Part shown: positions 47,001 through 56,574 of the stretch, piece after piece
How positions within the stretch are numbered: the stretch's first letter is position 1
Layout: each line of letters opens with the position of its first letter
Assembly: GCF_001971785.1 (NCBI RefSeq)
Contig: NZ_CP019389.1
Span: 3,049,001-3,113,000, forward strand
Direction: 5' to 3'
Source of the DNA: Seonamhaeicola sp. S2-3
Lineage (GTDB): Bacteria > Bacteroidota > Bacteroidia > Flavobacteriales > Flavobacteriaceae
DNA length: 64,000 nucleotides
Notes under the pieces: generated by a model
Seen by the model: the letters and a program-made list of their open reading frames with translations, nothing else
What the model was told of the DNA's origin: nothing
Database searches by the model: none
Position numbers and translations under genes: made by a program

Positions 47001-48992
47001 AAAGGCCATGTAATCACTACAATAGATACCAATGCCGATGCCCTAGGTTTTGATAATTCAACCAGCAGTTTAACATCTACTAATGTACAAGATGCCATAG
47101 AAGAATTATTAGGTACTATAAGTGTAGGAGCGGGTGTAAATTTAGTTGATAATACAGATGGCAGCTTTAGCTTGGTAGCAAGTAATGGCACAGTAATAAG
47201 TACTGTTACCAAATCAGATTTAACAGATTCAGGAAATGGAGCATACACTTTTACCAATGGAGATGGAACAGATATATCATTTGATGTAAATACAGTAGAT
47301 GTTTCTTTAAATACAACTACTAATGAATATGAGTTTAAAGATTCAGAAGGAAATGTAATAGGTAGCATTGATATGAATGCTGATAACGTAGCTTATGATA
47401 ATACAGCTTCAGGATTGTTGGCTACAAATGTACAAGGGGCATTGGATGAATTAGCTAACCAAAAAGGAGATTTAACTGTAAATGGAGGATTAGAATTTAC
47501 AGGAGGGACAGATGGAGTTGATAAACTTTTATCAGATGCCAGAATACAAATAGCTGATGGCGGAATTACTACAGCCAAAATAGCAGATAATGCAGTAACT
47601 ACAGATAAGATAGCAGATGATGCAGTAACTACAGATAAGATAGTTAGTGGTAATGCAGGAGAGGTTCTTGTTACAAATACTAATGGCGATGTAACTTGGG
47701 TGAATCAAGAAGATTTCGTAAAAGATTTAGAAACCTTAACCTCTCTCACTTACAATGAAACAGATAACAAACTTAGTTACAAGGATGAATTAGGGAATAC
47801 TAATGAGATTCAATTAAATAATACAAGTCTTAGTTATAATTCTGCTACCCAAGAGTTAGTTTATGTGAATTCTCAAGGTCAGACACAGTCAATAAGTTTA
47901 GTTAGTTTAGTGGTATCAGGAAAAGACCTTACAGCAGCCGATGGCTCAATAGTAGTAACTGATGGTTCAGGAGCTACTTTAGTAGATTCAAACATTAAAG
48001 TTGCAGAAGGCGGAATTACTACAGCCAAAATAGAAGATAATGCAGTAACTACAGATAAGATAGCAGATGGAGAAGTAAAAGCAGAAGATTTAGGTGCAGC
48101 CCCAGTAGATGTAGGGAAAGTAGGGGTAGTACAATCGGATGGGACAGTAGTTTACCAAAATATCTCTTCAAACAATGTAACATATAACAATGGCACAAGT
48201 AGTTTAACCTCAGATAATGTACAAGATGCGATTGATGAGTTGGCTACATCAATAGATAACAATAAAGGAGATTTAACTGTAAATGGAGGATTAGAGTTTA
48301 CAGGAGGAGCAGATGGAGTTGATAAACTTTTATCAGATACAGGAATACAAATTGCAGACAAAGGAATAACAACAACTAAAATAGCTCCTGGAAGTAATAA
48401 TCAAGTTATGGTAACTAACGATCAAGGGGACGTTTCTTGGGTAGACCAATCTGAAGTTGGAGAAATTTTAGAAGCTAAAAACGGATTAAATAAAGACGGT
48501 TTAGATATCAAATTAGGAGGAACTTTAATAGAACCTACAACAATTACTACTGATGTTACAAATACTTTGGCTGTTGCAGGGTTACAAACTGGAAGTATAA
48601 ATGACCAATTGGTAGTAGCTCAAAATGACGGAACTTTAAGACAGATAAAAGCAGCAATGCCTAAGTTCTTTTATATGCCGTCAGTGATTATGCCAACGGC
48701 ACCAGATCAGGTACCAGGTATGGTAGGTGCAAGTGAAAGCGGAGGTGTATATACTATCAACTTACACACCAATTACACTAATCAGTTTAGTACTCCGATG
48801 GCTTCTAGCGAAACTAACGCAAGTATACCTACATTGCCAGCCAATGAGTTGCACTACCATATTGTATGGTATGATGATACTGTGTTCGAAAATGTAACGA
48901 TTAATGCAAGTGGAATCATGACCTATACCATCGCAAGTGGAGCAGATATTACTATAGGATCATTTATGAACATAGTTTTTGAAGTAAAATAA
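44070..48992 (+). CDS. Giant repetitive surface protein
   Basis: 1640 residues from the ATG at 44070, which yields a signal peptide (MKKLLLLITLIAGNFIYAQ). The ORF extends 46 codons upstream without a signal. The N-terminus has the Bacteroidota VGIGTDMPNPSTQLEVKSSNRGVLMPQ pattern. Then come exactly seven 86-residue repeats (DNGDGTFTHTAVDG...NVQDALDELANDLANTTDALV; 44478-46283) and two 201-residue repeats (from 46284, 603-bp period). DLTVNGGLEFTGG and ITTAKIADNAVTTDKI segments follow, then a C-terminal domain. No type IX sorting domain is evident. A fibre-like adhesin is likely. Confidence 0.85.
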   Translation: MKKLLLLITLIAGNFIYAQVGIGTDMPNPSTQLEVKSSNRGVLMPQVPLTSATDQTTISAGNVESLLVYNTSTNATLSPGYYYWYQGSWHRLTNESDLPDNIVYWDVVNNQFTYVDEYGNTQIINISDLETLTVLTDNGDGTFTYTDEDGNDVTFDANTTSMADNGDGTYTLTNANGDSIVVDTNANTSAYDNSNSGLTSTNVQGALDELANDLANTTDALVDNGDGTFTHTAVDGTVVTFDANTTSMVDNGDGTYTLTNANGDSIVVDTNANTSSYDNTNSGLASTNVQDALDELANDLANTTDALVDNGDGTFTHTAVDGTVVTFDANTTSMADNGDGTYTLTNANGDSIVVNTNANTSTYDNTNSGLASTNVQDALDELANDLANTTDALVDNGNGTFTHTAVDGTVVTFDANTTSMADNGDGTYTLTNANGDSIVVDTNANTSSYDNTNSGLASTNVQDALDELANDLANTTDALVDNGNGTFTHTAVDGTEVTFDANTTSMTDNGNGTYTLTNANGNSIVVDTNANTSTYDNTNSGLASTNVQDALDELANDLANTTDALVDNGDGTFTHTAVNGTEVTFDANTTSMVDNGNGTYTLTNANGNSIVVDTNANTSTYDNTNSGLASTNVQDALDELAGNLANTTDALVDNGDGTFTHTAVDGTEVTFDANTTSMTDNGNGTYTLTNANGNSIVVDTNANTSSYDNTNSGLASTNVQDALDELANDLANTTDALVDHGDGTFTHTAVNGTEVTFDANTTSVDVENGVYTFTDGKGHVITTIDTNADALGFDNSTSSLTSTNVQDAIEELLGTISVGAGVNLVDNTDGSFSLVASNGTVISTVTKSDLTDSGNGAYTFTNGDGTDISFDVNTVDVSLNTTTNEYEFKDSEGNVIGSIDMNADNVAYDNTASGLLATNVQGALDELANDLANTTDALVDHGDGTFTHTAVNGTEVTFDANTTSVNVENGVYTFTDGKGHVITTIDTNADALGFDNSTSSLTSTNVQDAIEELLGTISVGAGVNLVDNTDGSFSLVASNGTVISTVTKSDLTDSGNGAYTFTNGDGTDISFDVNTVDVSLNTTTNEYEFKDSEGNVIGSIDMNADNVAYDNTASGLLATNVQGALDELANQKGDLTVNGGLEFTGGTDGVDKLLSDARIQIADGGITTAKIADNAVTTDKIADDAVTTDKIVSGNAGEVLVTNTNGDVTWVNQEDFVKDLETLTSLTYNETDNKLSYKDELGNTNEIQLNNTSLSYNSATQELVYVNSQGQTQSISLVSLVVSGKDLTAADGSIVVTDGSGATLVDSNIKVAEGGITTAKIEDNAVTTDKIADGEVKAEDLGAAPVDVGKVGVVQSDGTVVYQNISSNNVTYNNGTSSLTSDNVQDAIDELATSIDNNKGDLTVNGGLEFTGGADGVDKLLSDTGIQIADKGITTTKIAPGSNNQVMVTNDQGDVSWVDQSEVGEILEAKNGLNKDGLDIKLGGTLIEPTTITTDVTNTLAVAGLQTGSINDQLVVAQNDGTLRQIKAAMPKFFYMPSVIMPTAPDQVPGMVGASESGGVYTINLHTNYTNQFSTPMASSETNASIPTLPANELHYHIVWYDDTVFENVTINASGIMTYTIASGADITIGSFMNIVFEVK
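44478..47459 (+). repeat. Coding tandem repeats: 7 x 258 bp followed by ~2 x 603 bp
   Basis: The unit start (GATAATGG/GACAATGG) recurs at exact 258-bp steps from 44478 to 46284. From 46284 a 603-bp unit repeats at 46887 with very few changes. The DNA identity of the 603-bp copies shows recent duplication. Confidence 0.88.
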
Positions 48993-49055
48993 GTACCAGT
49001 TCTTTAATATTTTCGATAATTAACATAAAAATTACAATATAGCTATGGTCTCATT

Positions 49056-49100
49056 CATTCGTTCTTTGTCATTAAAGAAAGAACGAATGAGGCTTTTTTT
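49056..49100 (+). terminator. Rho-independent terminator after the giant surface protein
   Basis: CATTCGTTCTTT (49056-49067) pairs with AAAGAACGAATG (49078-49089), followed by GAGGC and a seven-T run. It separates the giant gene from the following operon. Confidence 0.8.
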
Positions 49101-49226
49101 AAGATTTAGTAATACAGATGTAAGTAGAAATAGGTGTTTTACATTAAATTTTGCTTCTTCATTATAAAAAATGTAAATAAGTTGCTTGTTTACATAACGT
49201 TTTGTTAAAAATAAAATCAATTGATT

Positions 49227-49634
49227 ATGAAAAAAATATTCAATATAGTTTTTCTGTTAAGCATTATTTGCTTTGGGAATACATATGCTCAAAACGCTTC
49301 TTGGACTAAAGCTCAAATAACAGTTGTAAACAATGAGTTGGCATTGATTGAAAATCAAATTTCAATTTCACCAATACAAAAAGAGTACCTGAGAGACATT
49401 TTGTTGCAGAAAAATGCTGACTTTGAAGATGGAATAAGAATCAACCATAAAAGAAAAATTGTTCTTGGTGATTTAGAAGATATCATCAGATATGGTCAGC
49501 CTATCAATCGTCATCCAGGAGAAGAGAATATTGATGAAATAACTGAAGTAACAAGTGCAGAGATATTCAATGAAAAAATTTTGAATAACTCAGCTTTGCT
49601 CCAAGAGCTAAATTTAATGATAACCGAAGAATAG
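49227..49634 (+). CDS. Small secreted hypothetical protein
   Basis: 135 residues from the ATG at 49227 (a TTG two codons earlier is in frame). Signal peptide IFNIVFLLSIICFGNTYAQ. The mature part is helical and charged (TVVNNELALIENQISISPIQKEYLRDILL). No family recognised. Its stop lies 7 bases before the next gene, so it probably starts the operon. Confidence 0.68.
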   Translation: MKKIFNIVFLLSIICFGNTYAQNASWTKAQITVVNNELALIENQISISPIQKEYLRDILLQKNADFEDGIRINHKRKIVLGDLEDIIRYGQPINRHPGEENIDEITEVTSAEIFNEKILNNSALLQELNLMITEE

Positions 49635-49641
49635 TTTAGTT

Positions 49642-51708
49642 ATGAATCCAATAATAAATAATATTAGTAGATGTTTGTTGGTATTTCTGTTGGTCTTTAC
49701 CACGATTAGTACGTGTGCTCAAACACCTGTGCAAGCAACTATAGAAAATACCAATCTAACTGACGCTCAAATTTTATCGGCTTTCAACGGTACTGGCATG
49801 ACCTTGTATTTAGATACAGGTGATGGGCTTGTTAGCGGGACGCGTAGTGAGCAAATAGCTACGTTTAGCAATGGGTTAAATGCAGGTTTCGGTATGGATG
49901 AAGGTATTCTTTTTACCACAGGTAGGGCTTCAGATGATTTAGCTAGCAGAAATAATAATGTAGCAAAATCATTCCAAGCACAGAGCACTACTTATACAGA
50001 CAGTGACTTAACAGGTATTTTTAGTCAAGCAATAAACGACGTAGTTATTTATAAGTTCAAAGTTACTTTAGATAGTAATACCACGGCTATTCGTGCTGTT
50101 TTTCAGTTTGGTTCAGAAGAATACCCTAATTATGTTGGTTCATACTTTAATGATGCCTTTGGCTTTTTTGTTCGCCCAATTAGTGCTGGGGCAACCTTGC
50201 CAGGTGGTGCATCAGTCATCAATATGGCGCGTTTACCAAATAGTAATAATCCTATTTCTATCAATACAGTAAATTATGGTTATGCGGGTAGCGCAGGATC
50301 AGCTACCTATTCAGGATTAGATTTAACTCAATCAGAACATTACATGGTCAATGGACATACAACAACAGTAAATTCAAACGGAAGACTAAACTCTAATACT
50401 AACCCGGGTCCTTTTCCTGTCTTTATTGAATATAATGGATTGACTAAGTTGATTACTTACGACCTCAAAGACCTTACACCAGGGGGGACTTATGAATTCA
50501 AAATAGCCATCGCTGATGCAGGTGATACTCAGTATGATTCAGGAGTTATGCTTAAAAGAGTACAAGGTACAACAGGTGCTGATGTAAAAATTGAGAAAGT
50601 AATCGATATGATAGATCCAGCCTACGGAGACGAAATAGAGTTTACACTAACTGCTTCAAACCTTGGTCCTTATGATGCAGTAGGAACAGTGGTGCAAGAT
50701 GTATTGCCCAACGGGTATACTTATGTGAGCCATACTGCCGACAAAGGTACATATAACCCTACAACAGGTGAATGGTCTATCGGTGATATCCAAGCAATTT
50801 TTGAAGAAGTTGAACTCAAAATTAGAGCCACAGTCAACAATACAGGTAATTATACCAATGTAGCTACTATATTGTCAGATGAACCAGACCCAGATTATAG
50901 CAACAACACAGCAATAGTGACACCCAACCCAATTTGCTATGAAGAATTGGTTTTTTATGATGATTTTGGGCAGAGCAATAGCAGCATTAATGGTGGAAGA
51001 ACAACGTCTGCCTATATGCCTGCAAACAGTTTTGCTTTTGCGAATGCTCATCCAACCTCTACAAGTGATGTACAAACATCAATAGATAACAACCACTATG
51101 CTGTTGTCTCTCCTGGTTATATTAAAAATGGGTGGAATCCAGCAAATCTAACCAGTTATTTCTGGACACCAGCTTTTTATGGAGAAAATGGCCCTGAGGC
51201 GGGTGCTATAACAGATATCTCGGGTACACAAGAAGGTGCTGTAATGGCAATAAATGCCGATACTTCACTTGATGTCTTTTATGAAAGAGATATTAATGTA
51301 TTACAAGGCGAAACATATCGTGCTGGTTTTTGGATGTATTTGGTTGAAGGACCAGCAAGAATAGCAATAGATATTAAAGAAAAAGATACAGGTAAATTGA
51401 TGGGGACGTTTTCCTCAGATACTTTCCCTAATTCGGGGAATACCCAAGGTAAATGGATTAATGTAGAGTTATATTTTAGTGTTCCTACCGTGGCTGAAGC
51501 TCCGTGTGGTATTGGTGATTTGGTGATGGAATTTCGTAACGATTTAAATTCAAACACTGGAAACAATTATTATATTGATAACCTCACACTAACAAGGTTA
51601 GGATCTCTTTGTCCGATGCCAGCAACACCATTGGTGATAGAATGTCCAAAACCTTCAATAATTATTACCAATCCAATGCTTCGCTCGAGAGGTAGGGCAA
51701 GAAATTAA
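49642..51708 (+). CDS. Secreted protein with choice-of-anchor L and DUF11 domains
   Basis: 688 residues. Signal peptide (CLLVFLLVFTTISTCAQ). A choice-of-anchor L domain spans ~30-310 (MDEGILFTTGRASDDLASRN, FQFGSEEYPNYVGSYFNDAFGFF). A DUF11-type Ig-like repeat covers ~313-425 (VIDMIDPAYGDEIEFTLTAS, VLPNGYTYVSHT, DYSNNTAIVTPNP). A carbohydrate-binding-like beta sandwich lies at ~430-660. The C-terminus is short and basic (RSRGRARN). Probably surface-exposed matrix or adhesion protein. Confidence 0.82.
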   Translation: MNPIINNISRCLLVFLLVFTTISTCAQTPVQATIENTNLTDAQILSAFNGTGMTLYLDTGDGLVSGTRSEQIATFSNGLNAGFGMDEGILFTTGRASDDLASRNNNVAKSFQAQSTTYTDSDLTGIFSQAINDVVIYKFKVTLDSNTTAIRAVFQFGSEEYPNYVGSYFNDAFGFFVRPISAGATLPGGASVINMARLPNSNNPISINTVNYGYAGSAGSATYSGLDLTQSEHYMVNGHTTTVNSNGRLNSNTNPGPFPVFIEYNGLTKLITYDLKDLTPGGTYEFKIAIADAGDTQYDSGVMLKRVQGTTGADVKIEKVIDMIDPAYGDEIEFTLTASNLGPYDAVGTVVQDVLPNGYTYVSHTADKGTYNPTTGEWSIGDIQAIFEEVELKIRATVNNTGNYTNVATILSDEPDPDYSNNTAIVTPNPICYEELVFYDDFGQSNSSINGGRTTSAYMPANSFAFANAHPTSTSDVQTSIDNNHYAVVSPGYIKNGWNPANLTSYFWTPAFYGENGPEAGAITDISGTQEGAVMAINADTSLDVFYERDINVLQGETYRAGFWMYLVEGPARIAIDIKEKDTGKLMGTFSSDTFPNSGNTQGKWINVELYFSVPTVAEAPCGIGDLVMEFRNDLNSNTGNNYYIDNLTLTRLGSLCPMPATPLVIECPKPSIIITNPMLRSRGRARN

Positions 51709-51732
51709 TAATAAAATTGAAAATTGAAGAAT

Positions 51733-52215
51733 ATGAAAGGATATTATTCCATACTAGCCGTAGGCGTACTTAGCTGGCCATTGCAAGTTCAGATGCAGCC
51801 TTATATGAGTAACGAAGGCCAGTTATCAGTTCGAGATAACACAGAGGTATCTTCCTATTTTGATTTTGAAAATCAAAGCACGGGGCAGGTACTCAACGAT
51901 GGAGAATTCTATTTTTATGGAAATTACCGCAATGATGGGGTCTTAAATATTGATGAAGTATGGGAATATGTAGTGTCTTATACCATTACACAGTCTGATA
52001 TAAATAATGGAGGCGTGTATAATCAAGCTTTTGTCACAGGGGAATCATCAACGGGAGATACTTTTGAAACGGAATATTCAGTAGATCCCAGTCCGTTAAA
52101 TCCTAGTGATCCTAATTATGATGCGGCTAAATCAGATTACACCTTTACATTACTTAAAAGCCGTACTCTATTAATTACAAATCCTAATATTTATCAGAGA
52201 GTAAAAAATAATTAG
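51733..52215 (+). CDS. Small secreted protein, likely truncated chimera
   Basis: 160 residues from the ATG at 51733. The first ~55 after the leader (NEGQLSVRDNTEVSSYFDFE, TGQVLNDGEFYFYGNYRNDG) resemble the start of the next protein (NEGLLYVSEGTEFSTVEQFD). The remainder (VWEYVVSYTITQSDINNGGV) resembles part of a DUF11/DUF7507-type repeat from large adhesins. The combination suggests an internal deletion between a longer repeat protein and its leader. The signal peptide is poor. Confidence 0.6.
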   Translation: MKGYYSILAVGVLSWPLQVQMQPYMSNEGQLSVRDNTEVSSYFDFENQSTGQVLNDGEFYFYGNYRNDGVLNIDEVWEYVVSYTITQSDINNGGVYNQAFVTGESSTGDTFETEYSVDPSPLNPSDPNYDAAKSDYTFTLLKSRTLLITNPNIYQRVKNN

Positions 52216-52217
52216 AA

Positions 52218-53456
52218 ATGAAAAGTTACATTCTAAATATAAGCACATTAATATTCATTAATATCACAATTCTTGCTCAAACTACTAATGAAGGTTTGTT
52301 ATACGTAAGTGAAGGTACTGAGTTCTCAACTGTAGAACAGTTTGATAACTTAGAAACAGGTGAATTTTTTAACGACGGTAACGCCTATATTTACAGTCAT
52401 TTCAATAACAATGGTATTGTAGATTATTATCAAGGTGGTCTCACACAGTTTATAGGCGAGTCAACACAAAGTATTAGCGGTTCAAAAGAAAGCTATTTTT
52501 ATAATCTGTATTTTGATAATATAAGTAGTGCCGTGCCTTTTGAGTTGTCAGGAATAATAAATGTAGGAGGAGAGTCTAATTTTTACAACGGTATCTTAGA
52601 TAATGATAATTTTGGTGGTACCATTACATTTGATGCCGAAGCTAATCACATCAACACATCAGATTTTAGTCATGTTGATGGTTCGGTACAAAGAATAGGG
52701 GATAACGATTTCATATTTCCAATAGGCGATGGCGGATATTATCGATTTGCAGGTATCTCAGTGTCAGAAAACCCTTCTGTTACGTTTGAAGGGAAATATT
52801 ATTTTGAAAATAGTGACCCATTGTATTCCCACAATTTACGTGCAGGAGTGATTGAATTGATAGATAATCAAGAATATTGGACAATAGAAAAGGCCTCTAC
52901 ACTAGAAGAAGATGTATTGTTGACTTTATCTTGGCGAGAAGAAACAACACCAGCTTCTATAATATCTGCAGCTCAACAAGGAAACCTAACCATAGTTAGA
53001 TGGGACGAGTCAACTAATATGTGGGTAGATGAAGGAGGCGCCATAGATTTAGATTCACAAACCGTAACAACAGCGGTAAACGGGTATGGTGTTTTTACTT
53101 TCGGTATTGTTAACAGTTCAAAAGTACTTCCTTGTAATATAGTTGTTTATACTGCAGTTACCCCAAACAAAGATGGCATTAACGATTACTTTTTAATAGA
53201 TACATCAAACAATGAGTGTGCTAGCAATTTGCACGTTCAAATCTTTAATCGTTGGGGAGTTAAAGTATTTGAGTCTCATAACTACGGAGTTGATGGAGAT
53301 GTTTTTGATGGATATTCAAACGGCCGAATGACCATAAATGATAGTAACCAATTGCCAACAGGTACTTATTATTACATATTAGATTACAAATATGGAGAGC
53401 CTTCAGAAAATAATAGTCATAAACAAGCAGGATTCCTATACTTAAGTGGAAATTAA
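52218..53456 (+). CDS. Type IX secretion cargo with gliding-motility-type C-terminal domain
   Basis: 412 residues. Signal peptide (ISTLIFINITILAQ), a beta-rich N-terminal region, then the class B sorting domain of about 90 residues (VYTAVTPNKDGINDYFLIDT, LHVQIFNRWGVKVFESHNYG, LPTGTYYYILDYK, KQAGFLYLSGN). Such proteins cross the outer membrane through the type IX system, helped by PorP/SprF-type partners like the one encoded next. Its 3' end overlaps the ORF of the next gene only upstream of that gene's probable start. Confidence 0.88.
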   Translation: MKSYILNISTLIFINITILAQTTNEGLLYVSEGTEFSTVEQFDNLETGEFFNDGNAYIYSHFNNNGIVDYYQGGLTQFIGESTQSISGSKESYFYNLYFDNISSAVPFELSGIINVGGESNFYNGILDNDNFGGTITFDAEANHINTSDFSHVDGSVQRIGDNDFIFPIGDGGYYRFAGISVSENPSVTFEGKYYFENSDPLYSHNLRAGVIELIDNQEYWTIEKASTLEEDVLLTLSWREETTPASIISAAQQGNLTIVRWDESTNMWVDEGGAIDLDSQTVTTAVNGYGVFTFGIVNSSKVLPCNIVVYTAVTPNKDGINDYFLIDTSNNECASNLHVQIFNRWGVKVFESHNYGVDGDVFDGYSNGRMTINDSNQLPTGTYYYILDYKYGEPSENNSHKQAGFLYLSGN

Positions 53457-53469
53457 TATTATAATAACA

Positions 53470-54399
53470 ATGAAGAAAAACAAAACATATAATATGTTTA
53501 TGCTCCTGTTGTTAAGCTTTGTAATGTTAACAACAACATTACAAGCTCAACAGGAATCTCAGTTTACTCAATATATGTATAATACGGTAAGCATTAACCC
53601 AGCCTATGCAGGAAATAGGGGGTCTTTAAGTCTTTTAGGGCTTTATAGAAACCAGTGGGTAGGTTTAGATGGTGCTCCAGAAACAATGAATTTCACAGCA
53701 CATTCGCCAATAGGTGTTCGTGGTGTAGGTTTAGGAATTGGCTTTACAAGTGATAAGATAGGGCCTTCATCAGAGAGTATTGTTTCAGCAGATTTTTCAT
53801 ATACTATTAATTTCTCAGAAAAGATACAGCTGTCTTTTGGGATTAAGGGAGGAATTTCGCTTATGGATATAAATCCAAATAAGCTTTTAATATACAATCC
53901 AAACGATTACAATTTAGAGTTTAATAGTTCTAGTTCGCCTATTATAGGTCTTGGATTTTTTCTTCATTCAGAAGATTGGTACTTAGGAGTATCTTCTCCT
54001 AATTTATTAGAGACAGAGTATTATGATGATATACAAGTTTCTACAGCATCAGAGAAGAGCCATCTATACTTTACAGGGGGCTACATATTTACAATGAGCC
54101 CTATTATAAAATTTAAGCCAGCATTAATGGTAAAGGCTGTAACAGGTGCTCCATTAGCAATTGATGTATCTGCAAATATGTTATTTTATGACCAATTAAC
54201 TTTAGGATTAGCCTATAGGTTTGATGCTGCTGTAAGTGCATTGGCTGGTTTTCAAATAAATGACAACATAATGATTGGTTATGCCTATGATTATGATACA
54301 ACAGAATTAGGGAATTATAACAATGGTTCTCACGAGATTTTCTTGCGATTTGAATTAGGAACTAGATTTAAGGCTAAGGTTAACCCAAGATTTTTCTAA
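53470..54399 (+). CDS. PorP/SprF-family type IX secretion membrane protein
   Basis: 309 residues from the ATG at 53470 (an in-frame start 8 codons earlier would extend into the previous gene). Signal peptide ending TTTLQAQ. Family start QESQFTQYMYNTVSINPAYAG, NRGSLSLLGLYRNQWVGLDG and GIKGG. A 14-strand-type outer-membrane barrel paired with class B cargo. Located directly after a cargo gene and before an OmpA-family gene, the usual three-gene set. Confidence 0.92.
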   Translation: MKKNKTYNMFMLLLLSFVMLTTTLQAQQESQFTQYMYNTVSINPAYAGNRGSLSLLGLYRNQWVGLDGAPETMNFTAHSPIGVRGVGLGIGFTSDKIGPSSESIVSADFSYTINFSEKIQLSFGIKGGISLMDINPNKLLIYNPNDYNLEFNSSSSPIIGLGFFLHSEDWYLGVSSPNLLETEYYDDIQVSTASEKSHLYFTGGYIFTMSPIIKFKPALMVKAVTGAPLAIDVSANMLFYDQLTLGLAYRFDAAVSALAGFQINDNIMIGYAYDYDTTELGNYNNGSHEIFLRFELGTRFKAKVNPRFF

Positions 54400-54440
54400 T
54401 GTTCATGTAAGCAAGTCATGAAAAACCAAAATTACTACAG

Positions 54441-56375
54441 ATGAAAAACAATATCAGCATTACCATCTTTTCAATTATACTCTTTGGGACGTTTTGGTTA
54501 CTACCCGCCCAAGATAAAAAACTAAACAAAGCCACAGAGAAATATTCTCAAATGGACTATGTGGAAGCTCAAAAGATATACTTATCAGTAGCAGAAAAAG
54601 GTTATGAGTCAGAAGAGCTTTTTACCAAGCTAGGAAACACCTATTATTTTAATGCTAAGTATGATGAAGCAGCAAAATGGTACGGTCGTTTGTTTAAATT
54701 AAACCCAGATCAGGAAGCAAATATTTTGTTACGTTACTCTCAATCGCTTAGGGCAATTGGTAAATCGTCAAGTTCCAAAAAATACTATAACGCTTATGTA
54801 GAAAAGAGGGGCAATGACCCACAGTTAAGGCAAGCTATAGATTATTTATCTTTAATAGAAGAAAACTCAGGTAGATATCAGTTGCGTACTATAGAGGCAA
54901 TTTATAATGAAAATCACATCACTTTTGGTCATACTCAGGTAGGCGATACGTTGGTATATTCTTCAACAGAAGATATAAATACGGTATTAAACAAAAAAAG
55001 TGGTTGGGATGGATTAAGCTTTCTTTCGTTGTACGAGGTAGAGATAGATTCAGTAGGAAATACAACAAGCAAACCACGAAAAATAAGAGGTGTGCTTAAC
55101 AGTAAGTACCATGAGTCATCGGCAGTTTATACTAAGGACAGAACAACAATGTATCTTACCCGCAGTAATCTAACTTATGAAGATAAGAATAACGATCAAA
55201 ATTTAAAGATTTATCGTTCAGTTAAGAAGGATGGTAAGTGGCAAGAACCCAAAGAATTACATTTTAATAGCGATCACTATTCTTGTGCGCACCCAGCTTT
55301 AAGTCCAGATGAGACCAAGTTATATTTTTCCTCAAATCGCCCAGGAGGGTATGGAGAGTCAGATCTTTACGTAGCAAGTATAGCTCCAGATGGTACAATA
55401 GGAGCGCCCAAAAACTTAGGGGCAAAGATTAATACATCAGGAAAAGAAACTTTTCCATTTGTTTCAAAATCCAATGAGCTGTATTTTTCTTCAGATGGTC
55501 ACTTTGGTTTAGGCGGATTGGATGTGTTTTATGTAAAGATAGAAGATGGGGGTTATGGTAATCTTTTGAATGTAGGGCGTCCTATAAATACCTATGCAGA
55601 CGATTTTGCTTTTGGGATAGATAGTGACACAAAACGAGGCTTTATTAGTTCTAACCGTACCGATACCGAAGGTCATTTTGTACGTGATAATATATATACA
55701 TTTGTAGAGACTGCACCTATAAAAGATGTGTACAAAGCCTTGATAGAAGGCTATGTTACTGATAAACAAACTGGCGAGCCAATATCAGAAGCTACTATAA
55801 CGTTTAGAGATTCTGAAGGAAATATCTATAAGGAGCTTAGTACAGACAAATCAGGATATTTTTCAGTAAATACCAATAAATACCAAACTTATACCATTCG
55901 CGCAACTCACGATATGTATGATACCGATGAGAAAATATCAGAAGCAGGTTATGAATCTCAAAGAATAGATTTCCAATTACAGAAGAACAGAGTAGAACTT
56001 GTAGAAGGAACCGATTTGGCAAAGGTTTTAAATATACCAATCATTTACTTTGATTTTGATAAGTCTGATATCCGTCCAGATGCTGCAGTAGAATTAGAGA
56101 AAGTGTTAGCTGTTTTAAACGAATATCCAGAGTTACGAATTAATATTAGATCTCATACAGATAGTAGAGGAAGCGATTCTTACAATGCAATATTATCTGA
56201 AAAACGTGCAGCCTCAACTCTAAACTATTTAGTGTCTAAAGGTATTAGTAGAAATAGATTACAATCAGAAGGTTTAGGAGAGACAGAATTGGTAAACGGT
56301 TGTAGCAATGGTGTACCATGTACAAAAGCAGAGCATCAAGCTAACAGACGTAGTGAGTTTATAGTAGTTGAGTAA
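54441..56375 (+). CDS. OmpA-family protein with TPR, PD40 propeller and carboxypeptidase-like domain
   Basis: 644 residues. Signal peptide (SIILFGTFWLLPAQ), TPR-like helices (~25-130), WD40/PD40 blades (~165-420; HPALSPDETKLYFSSNRPGG, YFSSDGHFGLGGLDVFYVK), a carboxypeptidase-regulatory-like domain (~430-515; EGYVTDKQTGEPISEATITF), and an OmpA peptidoglycan-binding domain (~535-644; FDFDKSDIRPDAAVELEKVL, IRSHTDSRGSDSYN). It anchors the PorP/SprF-type complex to the cell wall. Third gene of the type IX set. Confidence 0.9.
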   Translation: MKNNISITIFSIILFGTFWLLPAQDKKLNKATEKYSQMDYVEAQKIYLSVAEKGYESEELFTKLGNTYYFNAKYDEAAKWYGRLFKLNPDQEANILLRYSQSLRAIGKSSSSKKYYNAYVEKRGNDPQLRQAIDYLSLIEENSGRYQLRTIEAIYNENHITFGHTQVGDTLVYSSTEDINTVLNKKSGWDGLSFLSLYEVEIDSVGNTTSKPRKIRGVLNSKYHESSAVYTKDRTTMYLTRSNLTYEDKNNDQNLKIYRSVKKDGKWQEPKELHFNSDHYSCAHPALSPDETKLYFSSNRPGGYGESDLYVASIAPDGTIGAPKNLGAKINTSGKETFPFVSKSNELYFSSDGHFGLGGLDVFYVKIEDGGYGNLLNVGRPINTYADDFAFGIDSDTKRGFISSNRTDTEGHFVRDNIYTFVETAPIKDVYKALIEGYVTDKQTGEPISEATITFRDSEGNIYKELSTDKSGYFSVNTNKYQTYTIRATHDMYDTDEKISEAGYESQRIDFQLQKNRVELVEGTDLAKVLNIPIIYFDFDKSDIRPDAAVELEKVLAVLNEYPELRINIRSHTDSRGSDSYNAILSEKRAASTLNYLVSKGISRNRLQSEGLGETELVNGCSNGVPCTKAEHQANRRSEFIVVE

Positions 56376-56574
56376 AGCTTATGTTGAAATTATAATAAAA
56401 GTAACATGTTATACCTTTTAATAATTAATAAATAGAAAATGTATGATTAATCTTTTACATATTTGAAGGACGTTTAATAATAAACATAATTTCTTATAAT
56501 TTTAGTGATTGTAGATAAAGTTCATAGAGTTAGTTAGACTTTCATAATTGGTTAGGATTTATTACAATCACCAA

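Noticed and set aside
44834-48361. Minus-strand open frames inside the giant surface protein
   Set aside because: Antisense shadows of the tandem repeats, at the same 258- and 603-bp spacing, with low-complexity translations.
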